This document shows positions 7,844 through 16,383 of a DNA stretch of 64,000 bases, piece after piece. The position numbers and the translations under genes were made by a program. Source of the stretch: Marispirochaeta aestuarii (lineage in GTDB: Bacteria; Spirochaetota; Spirochaetia; JC444; Marispirochaetaceae); assembly GCF_002087085.1 (NCBI RefSeq), contig NZ_MWQY01000002.1, positions 248,001-312,000 of the forward strand. Reading direction: 5' to 3'. Every line of letters begins with the position of its first letter. The stretch's first letter is position 1. Under the pieces are notes generated by a model. The model was not told the DNA's origin. It saw only the letters and a program-made list of their open reading frames with translations, and made no database searches.

Positions 7844-10800
7844 AGTGATTCCTCTGATTCGTTATTGTCGACGTCCAGAATACGCGGAAAATCCGCCATT
7901 GCCTTCTCTATCCCCTCGATATCAACCGCGGAAGCTGCCAGATGCAGCCCTATACCCCAGCGGCGAAGATCCTCGGCACCGCGTTCTCCCGCAGTTGCGG
8001 CAACTCGCATCGCGAAATCCTCCAGATCTTCAGTATAATATGAATCGGTCAGATTTCGCCACTCCTCAAGGAATAGTTCACGAAATTCCGCGTAAACTCC
8101 AGGCTCAGCGTGCAATTCTGCGGAAAGAGCTTCTTTTTTATAGGATCCTGCCCCTTTATCGTCTACAACAGGGCTCTGCTGCAGATCCAGAGGCAGATAG
8201 CGTTTCAGCAGGTCCATAAACACCCTGTGCCGCAGGGGTTTAACCAGGACCTCCCGTATGCCGGCTTCCACGGCACGGGCCCGGGTTTCGGGAATAATGG
8301 ATGCGGTGAGTCCGATAATGGGCACCTCGTCTCCCAGCACCTCCTTTAGATCCTCCGCGATTTTCATACCGCTTTTTCCCGTCAGCCCCAGAGAGACGAT
8401 AAGCAAATCCGGTCTCTCTTCTCTGGCAAGATCGACTGCAGTACTGCTGTCGGTGGCACTGATGAGCCGAAGGTTCCTGGCCGCATCCAGGTACTTTTTC
8501 AGCAGCAGCAGATTATCCTCCACATCGTCAACCGCCAGGATCGTGGCATCCCTGAAGTACATATCCCGATGCTCTTCCCGGTACTGATCGTCCCCATCCG
8601 CGGCTTTTCCGTAAACCGGAACTTTCCGGAGTACAAGAGAGAACTCGCTCCCCGAACCTGTTTCACTCTTAAGAGAGATCCCCCCCCCCATTATCCGTGC
8701 AAGACGCTGGGAGATCGTGAGCCCCAGTCCGGTTCCTCCGTACTTGTTGGTATCCTGACTTCGGACCTGATGAAAGGCCTGGAAGATGGCCTCCTGCTCC
8801 TCCGCCGGAATTCCGGTGCCCGTATCCCTGACGGCGAACACGATGTCCGCAGTTTTCTTCCCGCTCTTCAGGAGGCGGGCATCCAGTTCCACCCTGCCTT
8901 TTTCGGTGAACTTTACGGAATTACCGACAAGATTAAACAGGATTTGACGGAGACGGATTCCGTCCAGGATAAGCCTGGGGGGAAAATCATCTTCAATGCT
9001 GAAACTGATGTCGAGCCCCTTCTTTTCGCTGCTGACGGAGAAGATATCCATAACCTCCCGCCCCAGTTCATGGATACTCACCGGGCCGGGATTGAGCTCC
9101 AGTTTTCCGGCATCGATCTTCGAAAGATCGAGGATGTCATTGATCAGGCCCAGCAACGCGGCACCGCTCTTTTGAATAATGGACAGATAGGAACGATGGT
9201 CCGGATCGCCGATCTCCCTGAGAAGGACCTCGGTAAAGCCGAGGATAGCGTTCATGGGGGTTCTGATTTCGTGACTCATGTTGGCGATAAAATGGCTTTT
9301 TGCCTGGTTCGCCTCCTCGGCCTGGTGCTTTGCATCCTTCAGACGAGCCTCGGCGAGCTTTCGCTGGGAGATATCCCTGATAATGATCTGCACAATCCCT
9401 GCCCGGGGATCCAGCAGGGAGGCGGATATCTCAGTGTCGATCTCCTCGCCCTGCTTGTTGAACAGTACCTGCTCCTTTCGCAGCTGAACCCCCTGCTGCA
9501 GCTTGCGGATCATCTGGTCGATGCTGCTCTTCCTGCGATAGAGAGCCAGGACATTGAGACTCTCCAGTTCCTCCTTCTGATACGCAAAGAGAGCCGCTGC
9601 GCTCTCGTTAACCTCCAGGATGTCTCCGGAGGCGTCGTGAATTACAATGGCGTCGTTGGAGTTCTGAAAAAGGGCCCGGTATTTTCGTTCACTGTTCTCG
9701 AGCCGGATATTCCGCTCCCGCTCTTCGGTAATGTCCTCGTAGAGACCCAGGACCGCGACAGCCTTTCCCGAAGCGTCGATAATCGGGATTTTGCTGGAAC
9801 GTACATAATGGACAAGTCCCCCCGACCTGGGCATCGGTTCCTGGATATTCATCTTGGGGGTACGGGAACGAAGGATCTTCTCGTCATCCCGGTAGAAGAA
9901 CTGGGCTACCTCCGCGGGAGAAAGCTGATCGTCAGTCTTTCCGATAATATCCTGCGGCGACTCATACCCGGTATCCTCGGCAAAGCGTTTGTTGCAGCCG
10001 AGATAGACCCCGGAGGAGTCTTTCCAGAAAACGCTCATGGGTATATTGTCCAAAATAAGGGAGAGCATCTGCCGGGACTGCTGCAGCTCCCGTGTCCGGG
10101 AATCGACCAGAGATTCCACCTCCGCCTCGCGGTTGATGCTGTTGAGTAGGTAAGAAAATGCCAGGAGGATAAAGATTATTCCAAAGGAAAGTACTATCTC
10201 CGGTAAATATAGACCGGCCCCGATAAGAATCCACCCGGCAGGCCCCTGATACCAGCTGTTCGCAGTTGCGGAAAGAACCTCGAATGCCACTGCAGTGAAG
10301 ATTATTCCAAGAACCGTCAAAATAAAGACGGAACGATACCGTCCCCTCAGAACCCGGGTCAGGCGCCGTTCCCGCATATAATTGAGGGCCATAACAAAGC
10401 CGTACACAACAACTGCGACGGAAGACAGGAACAATACAATCGGGACCAGAGTTCTGACAATACCGCCCCTGTTGAAAATGCCTCCTTCGTTCAGCGAGCC
10501 CAGTAAAACGACCAGGACAGCACTGTTCAGCAGCATTCCCTGCTGACGCATACTGAAAAACAGGGGGCCGAGGAGAACCAGAAATATGGGCATATAAAGA
10601 AGAAAGGGATCAAGAAAATAACGGTGTAAGACACCGAAAGTCAGAACGGATACAAGAAAAAGAAGAAAGATAATCCGCTGGGTGACGGAATCAAGCTTTC
10701 CCGCAGACCGGGGATCAAAAAAAGAAAGCAGCCACGGGGTCATAACAAGGGCCGCACCAAAAATACTGATAAACCAGAGAATGAAATATCCGCCGGGATT

Positions 10801-11247
10801 GGCTCTGTTTCCAATTATGTAATATAAAACCATTTCCCCGGCTGACGCGGCAACCAGGGCAGCAACTGCAGATGCTGTTATTAATGGGAGAATATCCCTG
10901 CTTCTTCTGAGAGTGCTTCCATCGCCCAAAGACGGCCGCAACAGAAACCCGAAAACCCAGCTGGCTGCAGAGTAACCGATGGACATAATTACTGAAACCA
11001 GGAAAAAGGATATTGATGGAACACTGCGAGACCCTGCGGTATTGATTAAAAAAGGCAGAAATACCCCCAGGGTAATTCCCAGGTAACCATAGGTCCCGAA
11101 CAGATATCCGGCAGCCAGGGCGACTCCTGCAGCGGGCCAATAGGTCGAAACCATGGCATCGCCGAGCTCGAAAAACCGGCCAATTACCATAAACAGGTAG
11201 TACGCAGCAGCTGTACCCAGGACCTGAAGCAGTTTTTTACCCTTCAT
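7840..11247 (-). CDS. MASE1-PAS-PAS hybrid histidine kinase with degenerate receiver and Hpt-like tail
   Basis: 1135 residues. An N-terminal MASE1-like multi-pass sensor (to about 380) is followed by two PAS domains (DNIPMSVFWKDSSG and LFQNSNDAIVIHDASG), then HisKA with H658 (NMSHEIRTPMNAILGF) and an HATPase domain with the G2 box GGTGLGLTISQRLARIMGGG. A receiver-like domain follows (ILAVDDVEDNLLLL), in which the phospho-acceptor aspartate is replaced by S952 (LLIVSLGLTGKSG) while the lysine (VLVKPLRH) is kept. The C-terminal 90 residues look like an Hpt helix bundle in which the histidine motif HxxKG is lost (MRVAATAGERGAEDL). Kinase and ATPase motifs look intact. It overlaps the REC-GGDEF gene by 4 nt, which suggests phosphate goes to that separate receiver. 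Confidence 0.9.
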   Translation of the reverse strand: MKGKKLLQVLGTAAAYYLFMVIGRFFELGDAMVSTYWPAAGVALAAGYLFGTYGYLGITLGVFLPFLINTAGSRSVPSISFFLVSVIMSIGYSAASWVFGFLLRPSLGDGSTLRRSRDILPLITASAVAALVAASAGEMVLYYIIGNRANPGGYFILWFISIFGAALVMTPWLLSFFDPRSAGKLDSVTQRIIFLLFLVSVLTFGVLHRYFLDPFLLYMPIFLVLLGPLFFSMRQQGMLLNSAVLVVLLGSLNEGGIFNRGGIVRTLVPIVLFLSSVAVVVYGFVMALNYMRERRLTRVLRGRYRSVFILTVLGIIFTAVAFEVLSATANSWYQGPAGWILIGAGLYLPEIVLSFGIIFILLAFSYLLNSINREAEVESLVDSRTRELQQSRQMLSLILDNIPMSVFWKDSSGVYLGCNKRFAEDTGYESPQDIIGKTDDQLSPAEVAQFFYRDDEKILRSRTPKMNIQEPMPRSGGLVHYVRSSKIPIIDASGKAVAVLGLYEDITEERERNIRLENSERKYRALFQNSNDAIVIHDASGDILEVNESAAALFAYQKEELESLNVLALYRRKSSIDQMIRKLQQGVQLRKEQVLFNKQGEEIDTEISASLLDPRAGIVQIIIRDISQRKLAEARLKDAKHQAEEANQAKSHFIANMSHEIRTPMNAILGFTEVLLREIGDPDHRSYLSIIQKSGAALLGLINDILDLSKIDAGKLELNPGPVSIHELGREVMDIFSVSSEKKGLDISFSIEDDFPPRLILDGIRLRQILFNLVGNSVKFTEKGRVELDARLLKSGKKTADIVFAVRDTGTGIPAEEQEAIFQAFHQVRSQDTNKYGGTGLGLTISQRLARIMGGGISLKSETGSGSEFSLVLRKVPVYGKAADGDDQYREEHRDMYFRDATILAVDDVEDNLLLLKKYLDAARNLRLISATDSSTAVDLAREERPDLLIVSLGLTGKSGMKIAEDLKEVLGDEVPIIGLTASIIPETRARAVEAGIREVLVKPLRHRVFMDLLKRYLPLDLQQSPVVDDKGAGSYKKEALSAELHAEPGVYAEFRELFLEEWRNLTDSYYTEDLEDFAMRVAATAGERGAEDLRRWGIGLHLAASAVDIEGIEKAMADFPRILDVDNNESEESL

Positions 11248-11273
11248 ACCTTACCATTTTAGATATATTTGAA

Positions 11274-11933
11274 TCATTTTTCCAGCAGAAAACTCCGGAA
11301 ATCCTCCACCCGGGTAAAGTATTTCCGACAGCGCCTCTGCATCTCTTTTCTGATGGATGAAACCTGATGACCCCAGCCGGCCCCCAGGGTATCTATACCC
11401 AGCTGGCTGGCCATCTCTATTCCGGGGGAAAGGTCATCGAGCACCGCTGCCTCCCCTGGAGCTATACCCAAACGCTTCAGAGCCTCCCGGGCGGGCCAGG
11501 GATGGGGTTTGCGTCGCTCAGGATCATCGTTCCAGCCGAAGACCAGATCCGGGACAAAGCCTTCCGCTCCGTGGGAGTAGTCCCGGAGAATATGCTCCTC
11601 CTCCGAATGGGACACCACGACCACCAGACCTCCGGCGTCGCGAAAACTTTTAAGAGTATCGACAATGCCGGGAAAGAAACCGGGGATACGGGTTGTGGTA
11701 TAGCTCCGCCAGATGGAGAACTCTTCCTTCATCTCTTCGGGGCTGAAGTTCAGTTCCCCCGTGTAGTAGTGAAACACGCCGGGATGGAAATTCTTTTCGA
11801 ACCATACATCCAGGGATTCCGGCTCCAGTCCGGGCCGCATCTGCCGAATGATCTCGCAATGGGCCGGATAATGGATGTGCCGGGTACTGTCGACGCAGGT
11901 ATCATCATGGTCGACAAGAAGACAACGATACAT
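11274..11933 (-). CDS. HAD-superfamily hydrolase
   Basis: 219 residues. HAD motif I is CLLVDHDDTCVDSTRH (nucleophile and acid aspartates as DHDDT), motif II VVVSHSEEE, motif III lysine RRKPHPWPAREAL and motif IV AVLDDLSPGIEMA. The helical cap between motifs I and II is like phosphoglycolate phosphatase-type (C1 cap) enzymes. Substrate unknown: a small phosphate ester is likely. The ribosome site GGGGAG precedes ATG 11933. It is divergent from the thioredoxin-like gene at 11997. Confidence 0.9.
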   Translation of the reverse strand: MYRCLLVDHDDTCVDSTRHIHYPAHCEIIRQMRPGLEPESLDVWFEKNFHPGVFHYYTGELNFSPEEMKEEFSIWRSYTTTRIPGFFPGIVDTLKSFRDAGGLVVVVSHSEEEHILRDYSHGAEGFVPDLVFGWNDDPERRKPHPWPAREALKRLGIAPGEAAVLDDLSPGIEMASQLGIDTLGAGWGHQVSSIRKEMQRRCRKYFTRVEDFRSFLLEK

Positions 11934-11996
11934 AACAACTCCCCTGGGATACTGATTTCTTGCGTTTCCCGACGTTTACTGGTACATTATTACAGC

Positions 11997-12374
11997 ATGC
12001 TTGTACGCAATAAAATTACAACGGAACATTTGGATTTCGCAATAGCCAACGGCGAGTTTCCCCGGGAAGTCCTGGAGGCCGCTCCTCTGGTGGCCTGTAT
12101 TATGACCCAGAGCTGGTGTCCCCAGTGGGTGTTCATGCGCAGCTGGCTGAAACAGCTGGAAAAATCCACCGACACTACTGAAGGTCTCAATATTCACACC
12201 TTCGAAGCAGAATACGATAAAATGTCGAATCTTCCCGAATTCCGCACTTTCAAGGAACAGGTCTGGAATAACTGGGAAGTCCCGTACATCCGCTACTACT
12301 CCGGCGGCAATCTTATTCACGAATCAAATTTCGTCTCCGCCATGATGTTCCTGGATAATCTGAAAAATCAGTAA
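11997..12374 (+). CDS. Small thioredoxin-fold-like protein with WCPQW motif
   Basis: 125 residues from ATG 11997. After a hydrophobic strand (PLVACIMTQ) comes SWCPQW, at the place where thioredoxins carry WCxxC, then a helix, and later WEVPYIRYYSGGNLIHES, which looks like the cis-proline strand and following beta hairpin of a thioredoxin fold. Only one cysteine of the pair is left, so a disulfide exchange of the usual type is not possible; a monothiol or binding role is more likely. Start by length and by the hydrophobic pattern; the ribosome site is weak. Fold assignment is from pattern only. Confidence 0.6.
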   Translation: MLVRNKITTEHLDFAIANGEFPREVLEAAPLVACIMTQSWCPQWVFMRSWLKQLEKSTDTTEGLNIHTFEAEYDKMSNLPEFRTFKEQVWNNWEVPYIRYYSGGNLIHESNFVSAMMFLDNLKNQ

Positions 12375-12422
12375 AGGGATGCTCCAAAAACGTGGTATTT
12401 TGGGGAGGTGCCCTGAAGCAGC

Positions 12423-13430
12423 TCAAACAGGCATTTCACCTCCGGGAATATAGAAAAAGCGCAGCATGCTCACAATATAGACGATATACAGGAATATCAG
12501 CACGAATCCCTTCCATCGGTGGAGGGTATGCCGGTGACGGGCAAGCAGAAGCATGGTAACGACCATAATGATCATGGATGGAAAGGCAAAGTAGATTACA
12601 TTTGTCCCCACCTGTATGGTGTTCGCCGCCGCCGCGGCACCGACAATCCAGAGAATGTTCAGAATATCCGCCCCGATAATATCTCCGAAGGCAAGATCGC
12701 CGTGCCCCTTGCGGGCGGCGGTAATGCAGGTGGCGATCTCCGGCAGGGATGTACCGATGGCGATAATCGTCAAACCGATTATGACCTCCGGGACCTGGAA
12801 AAACCGGGCGATATTCAGGGATGAACTGACGAGAAACTCACTGGCGATAATGACCCCTGCAACGCCGATAAAAAAGAGGAGCAGCTGTTTACCCAGGGAA
12901 CCGGGTTTTATGTGTTCTTCAATTTCCTCTTCCGGAGGCGGAGCAAGACCCGCATTCTTTTTGCTGCTGTGAACCATGACGATCAGATATCCCGCCAGGA
13001 TTGCGAGAAGCATGAATCCCTCAAGGCGACTGATTATGCCGTTGACCGCCAGTCCGAAGGCAAAGAGGTCTATAACAACAAGGAAAAGACCCACCCGCTT
13101 GAGGACTCCCGGATTTATAGTGATGGCCTTCGGAGCGACAAGTATTGCCAGGGCCAGTGCCACACCGTCATCGACTATTACCGAACCGATGGCGTTGCCC
13201 AGGGCGATCTCCGGAAAACCCCGTATCGCCGACATAAGAGAAACCGTGAACTCCGGTGCGGTTGTAGCGAAGCCGACCAGAACAATACCGATTATCACCT
13301 TGTCGATCCGGGCCTTCACCGCGACACCGACGGCTCCATCCACCAGGAAATCCGCACTCTTCGCGAGGACATAAAAACTGGCAGACAATACGAGAAAGTT
13401 AAGCACCATGTTTTCAGCGGGTAAATGCAT
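12423..13430 (-). CDS. Ca2+/cation antiporter (CaCA family, YrbG type)
   Basis: 335 residues, about ten membrane segments in two halves. Each half has the alpha repeat of the Ca2+/cation exchanger family: GFATTAPEFTVSL...ALGNAIGS in the first and AIGTSLPEIATCI...AFGDIIGAD in the second. The conserved glutamates and asparagine/aspartate of these repeats bind the exchanged ions. A cytosolic acidic loop (PPPEEEIEEH) separates the halves. The usual job is sodium- or proton-driven calcium export from the cell. Ribosome site GAGAGG before ATG 13430. Single gene between convergent and divergent neighbours. Confidence 0.93.
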   Translation of the reverse strand: MHLPAENMVLNFLVLSASFYVLAKSADFLVDGAVGVAVKARIDKVIIGIVLVGFATTAPEFTVSLMSAIRGFPEIALGNAIGSVIVDDGVALALAILVAPKAITINPGVLKRVGLFLVVIDLFAFGLAVNGIISRLEGFMLLAILAGYLIVMVHSSKKNAGLAPPPEEEIEEHIKPGSLGKQLLLFFIGVAGVIIASEFLVSSSLNIARFFQVPEVIIGLTIIAIGTSLPEIATCITAARKGHGDLAFGDIIGADILNILWIVGAAAAANTIQVGTNVIYFAFPSMIIMVVTMLLLARHRHTLHRWKGFVLIFLYIVYIVSMLRFFYIPGGEMPV

Positions 13431-13579
13431 GAAACGCCTCTCATTTTCGATGGAAAAATCAGGATTGAGTGTAACCGTTGTGCCGTTTCCGTTGCAAGTG
13501 AAGAATACTCGCTGCCAGCTGCAGGGGGCTTTAAAATAATTTTCTGGCCTTCCCGGACTTTATCCGGCATAATGGGATT

Positions 13580-15256
13580 ATGGCAAATGATATCGAAATA
13601 GCCCGGAGTTACACCCTCAGGCCCATCGAAGAGATTGCGGCGGGCATTGGAATCGGAAAAGAAGATTTACGGAATTACGGACCCTACATTGCAAAAATCA
13701 GACAGCCGGCCCTTTCGAGACTCCTGGAAAAACCCCAGCGGGGAAAACTGATTCTTGTCAGTGCCATAACCCCCACCCCGGCGGGGGAAGGAAAAACGAC
13801 TACAAGCATAGCCCTTGCTCAGGGTCTGGCCAGAACAGGGAAAAACCCCATTGTAGCCCTCAGGGAACCGTCCCTGGGTCCGGTTTTTGGAATAAAAGGA
13901 GGCGCAACCGGGGGAGGCCACTCCCAGGTTCTTCCCATGGAGGACATCAACCTTCATTTTACCGGAGACCTCCACGCTGTAACCAGCGCCCATAATCTTA
14001 TTGCCGCTGCCCTGGATAACCGCCTGCATTACCGCCAGGGACTTCGCGTCTCACCGAGGAACGTCCTGTGGCCCCGGGTAATGGACATGAACGACCGCGC
14101 CCTGCGCAGCATGGTCATCGGCCTGGGGGGCAGCAGCCACGGTGTACCCCGGGAGTGCGGATTCGATATAACCGCTGCCTCCGAGATAATGGCGATCCTG
14201 TGCCTCTCCACGGGCTATGAAGACCTCAAGAACAGAATCGCCCGTATTCTGCTGGCCTTTACCGAGGATGGTGATCCTGTCCGGGTGGCGGATCTGAAGG
14301 TCCAGGGTGCTGCAGCCGCTCTTTTACGGGAGGCCCTGCTGCCGAACCTGGTGCAGACCGGGGAAGGCGTTCCGGCCCTGATTCACGGCGGCCCCTTTGC
14401 CAACATAGCCCAGGGAGCCAATTCGGTAATGGCCACAAACCTGGCTCTGCGCTGCTCCGACTACACCGTCACGGAGGCCGGCTTCGGCTTCGACCTGGGA
14501 GCTGAGAAATTCTTCGATATCGTGGCTCCCTCCGGAGGATTTTCCCCGGATGCCGTTGTACTCGTGGCCACCGTTCGGGCCCTTAAGATGCACGGAGAAG
14601 TCCCGAAGAGTGAACTTGACAGGCCGGACCCGGCGGCTGTGGCGAAAGGGGGAGAGAATCTGGAGAAGCACCTGGAGAACATCGCCAAATTCCGGGTTCC
14701 CGCGATTGTTGCCATCAACCGCTTTCCAGGCGATACGGATGAGGAAATCGAGGCGGTCAGGAAAATCTGCGAATCAAAAAATGCTGCCTACGCGGTCTCA
14801 ACGGGCTGGGCCGACGGCGGTAAAGGTGCGGTCGCACTGGCAGAGGAGGTCAGCAGGGTCTGCGAAACCGGAGAAAAGGGCAAGGCAGCCCGTCTGTATG
14901 ACTGGAAGCTCCCGGTGGAAGAAAAGATCGCCATAGTCGCCCACGAGATATACGGTGCCGAGGCGGTTGACTATACCACGGAGGCAAAAAAGGACCTGCG
15001 GCGAATTCAGAAGCTCGGCTACGGAGAGCTTCCGGTGTGCATAGCAAAGACCCAGAGTTCCCTCTCGGACAATCCCAGACTCCTTGGACGACCCAAGGAT
15101 TTCCTGGTTACCGTGAGACGTATTCTGATCTCCGCAGGGGCCGGATTCCTGGTTCCCCTTACAGGAGACATTCTCCGAATGCCGGGGCTGCCCCGTGTAC
15201 CGGCGGCGGAAAATATTGATATCGACGCAGAGGGCAACATCAGCGGTCTTTTCTGA
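13580..15256 (+). CDS. fhs: Formate-tetrahydrofolate ligase
   Basis: 558 residues, full length for the family. The nucleotide-binding loop TPTPAGEGKTTTSIAL lies near residues 62-77, followed by REPSLGPVFGIKGGATGGGHSQV and the family signature DINLHFTGDLHAVTSAHNL. It makes 10-formyl-tetrahydrofolate from formate, tetrahydrofolate and ATP. In anaerobes this feeds purine and formylmethionine synthesis and, where present, the methyl branch of acetogenesis; no partner genes of that pathway are seen here. The ribosome site is weak (ATGGGATT before ATG 13580). Codirectional with ldhA 84 nt downstream. Confidence 0.97.
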   Translation: MANDIEIARSYTLRPIEEIAAGIGIGKEDLRNYGPYIAKIRQPALSRLLEKPQRGKLILVSAITPTPAGEGKTTTSIALAQGLARTGKNPIVALREPSLGPVFGIKGGATGGGHSQVLPMEDINLHFTGDLHAVTSAHNLIAAALDNRLHYRQGLRVSPRNVLWPRVMDMNDRALRSMVIGLGGSSHGVPRECGFDITAASEIMAILCLSTGYEDLKNRIARILLAFTEDGDPVRVADLKVQGAAAALLREALLPNLVQTGEGVPALIHGGPFANIAQGANSVMATNLALRCSDYTVTEAGFGFDLGAEKFFDIVAPSGGFSPDAVVLVATVRALKMHGEVPKSELDRPDPAAVAKGGENLEKHLENIAKFRVPAIVAINRFPGDTDEEIEAVRKICESKNAAYAVSTGWADGGKGAVALAEEVSRVCETGEKGKAARLYDWKLPVEEKIAIVAHEIYGAEAVDYTTEAKKDLRRIQKLGYGELPVCIAKTQSSLSDNPRLLGRPKDFLVTVRRILISAGAGFLVPLTGDILRMPGLPRVPAAENIDIDAEGNISGLF

Positions 15257-15339
15257 ACAATCGTATCATATATTACTGCTCTTCCGGGATTATGTGAGTA
15301 ATTTTATCATATAAGACAAAATCCAGCCCGGGAGGCAGT

Positions 15340-16383
15340 ATGAAGAAAATTGCTTTCTTTGACACAAAACCCTATGACCGCCGCTACTTCGAGGCACAGC
15401 TTGACGGCAGGGAATTTGAAATCAGCTTCTTCGAGACCCGCCTGTCCCGGAAAACCGCGGACCTGGTGAAGGGCTTTGACGGGGTATGTGCCTTTGTCAA
15501 CGATACCATCGATGACAAAGTTATTGAAATTCTGAAGCGGGAAAATATCGGTGTCGTGGCGATGCGCTGCGCCGGCTACAACAACGTGGACCTGAAAGCC
15601 GCCTATAAGAGCGTGCATGTTCTCCGGGTCCCGGCCTATTCCCCCTATGCTGTTGCGGAGCATGCAATGGCGCTCATTCTTACCCTCAATCGCAGGACCC
15701 ATAAGTCCTACTTACGGACACGAGAGAGCAACTTTGCCCTGGCAGGTCTCGAAGGCTTCGATCTTAACAGGAAAACCGCCGGGGTAATCGGTACGGGTAA
15801 AATCGGCAGGGTCATGATCAGTATACTCAAGGGTTTCGGAATGAATATCCTGGCCTATGATCCCTATCCCGACCAGGATTTTGCCGGACGGGAAGGCTTT
15901 TCCTATGTGGATCCCGGCACCCTGTACTCCCGGTCCGACATACTATCCCTCCATTGTCCCCTTACCAGGGAAACCCATCATCTGATAAACGAGGAGGCCC
16001 TGGAGGCGATGAAACCCGGGGTCATGATTATCAACACCAGCCGGGGCGGTTTAATAGATACAAAAGCCCTGGTGGAAGGACTCAAGGGAGGAAAAATCGG
16101 TTACGCCGGCCTTGATGTATATGAAGAAGAGGGGGACTACTTTTTCGAAGACCTCTCGGGAGAAATTATCTCCGATGATATTCTGGCCCGGCTTCTGACC
16201 TTTCCCAACGTACTTATCACAGCTCACCAGGGCTTCTTTACCCGGGAAGCCCTGGCGAACATTGCGGAAACAAGCTTGGAAAACTTCCGTGCCTACTTTA
16301 ACGGCGGTCCTCTGGAAAACGAAGTCTGCTACCGCTGCGACCGTCCGGAATGCCGCAAGGAAACCGCAGGACGCTGCTTCTAG
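15340..16383 (+). CDS. ldhA: D-lactate dehydrogenase (LdhA type) with cysteine-rich C-terminal extension
   Basis: 347 residues, close to Escherichia coli LdhA along its length: opening KKIAFFDTKPYDRRYF, substrate-loop region AMRCAGYNNVDL, Rossmann motif GVIGTGKIG, catalytic arginine in NTSRGGLID, glutamate in YEEEGD and histidine in ITAHQGFF. It reduces pyruvate to D-lactate with NADH, a fermentative step. After the position where LdhA normally ends (NEV) there is an extra tail CYRCDRPECRKETAGRCF with C330, C333, C338 and C346, which looks like a possible metal site. Ribosome site GGGAGG before ATG 15340. The stop overlaps that of the convergent acyl-CoA ligase gene. Confidence 0.93.
   Translation: MKKIAFFDTKPYDRRYFEAQLDGREFEISFFETRLSRKTADLVKGFDGVCAFVNDTIDDKVIEILKRENIGVVAMRCAGYNNVDLKAAYKSVHVLRVPAYSPYAVAEHAMALILTLNRRTHKSYLRTRESNFALAGLEGFDLNRKTAGVIGTGKIGRVMISILKGFGMNILAYDPYPDQDFAGREGFSYVDPGTLYSRSDILSLHCPLTRETHHLINEEALEAMKPGVMIINTSRGGLIDTKALVEGLKGGKIGYAGLDVYEEEGDYFFEDLSGEIISDDILARLLTFPNVLITAHQGFFTREALANIAETSLENFRAYFNGGPLENEVCYRCDRPECRKETAGRCF

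Noticed and set aside
8569-10149. 526-residue plus-strand frame
   Set aside because: It is antisense to the MASE1 hybrid kinase, whose domains are clear; long antisense frames are common in GC-rich codons.
11274-11933. HAD phosphatase as the missing GpgP
   Set aside because: It is 27 kb from gpgS and lacks specific signs of glucosyl-3-phosphoglycerate phosphatase; general HAD hydrolase is all that can be said.
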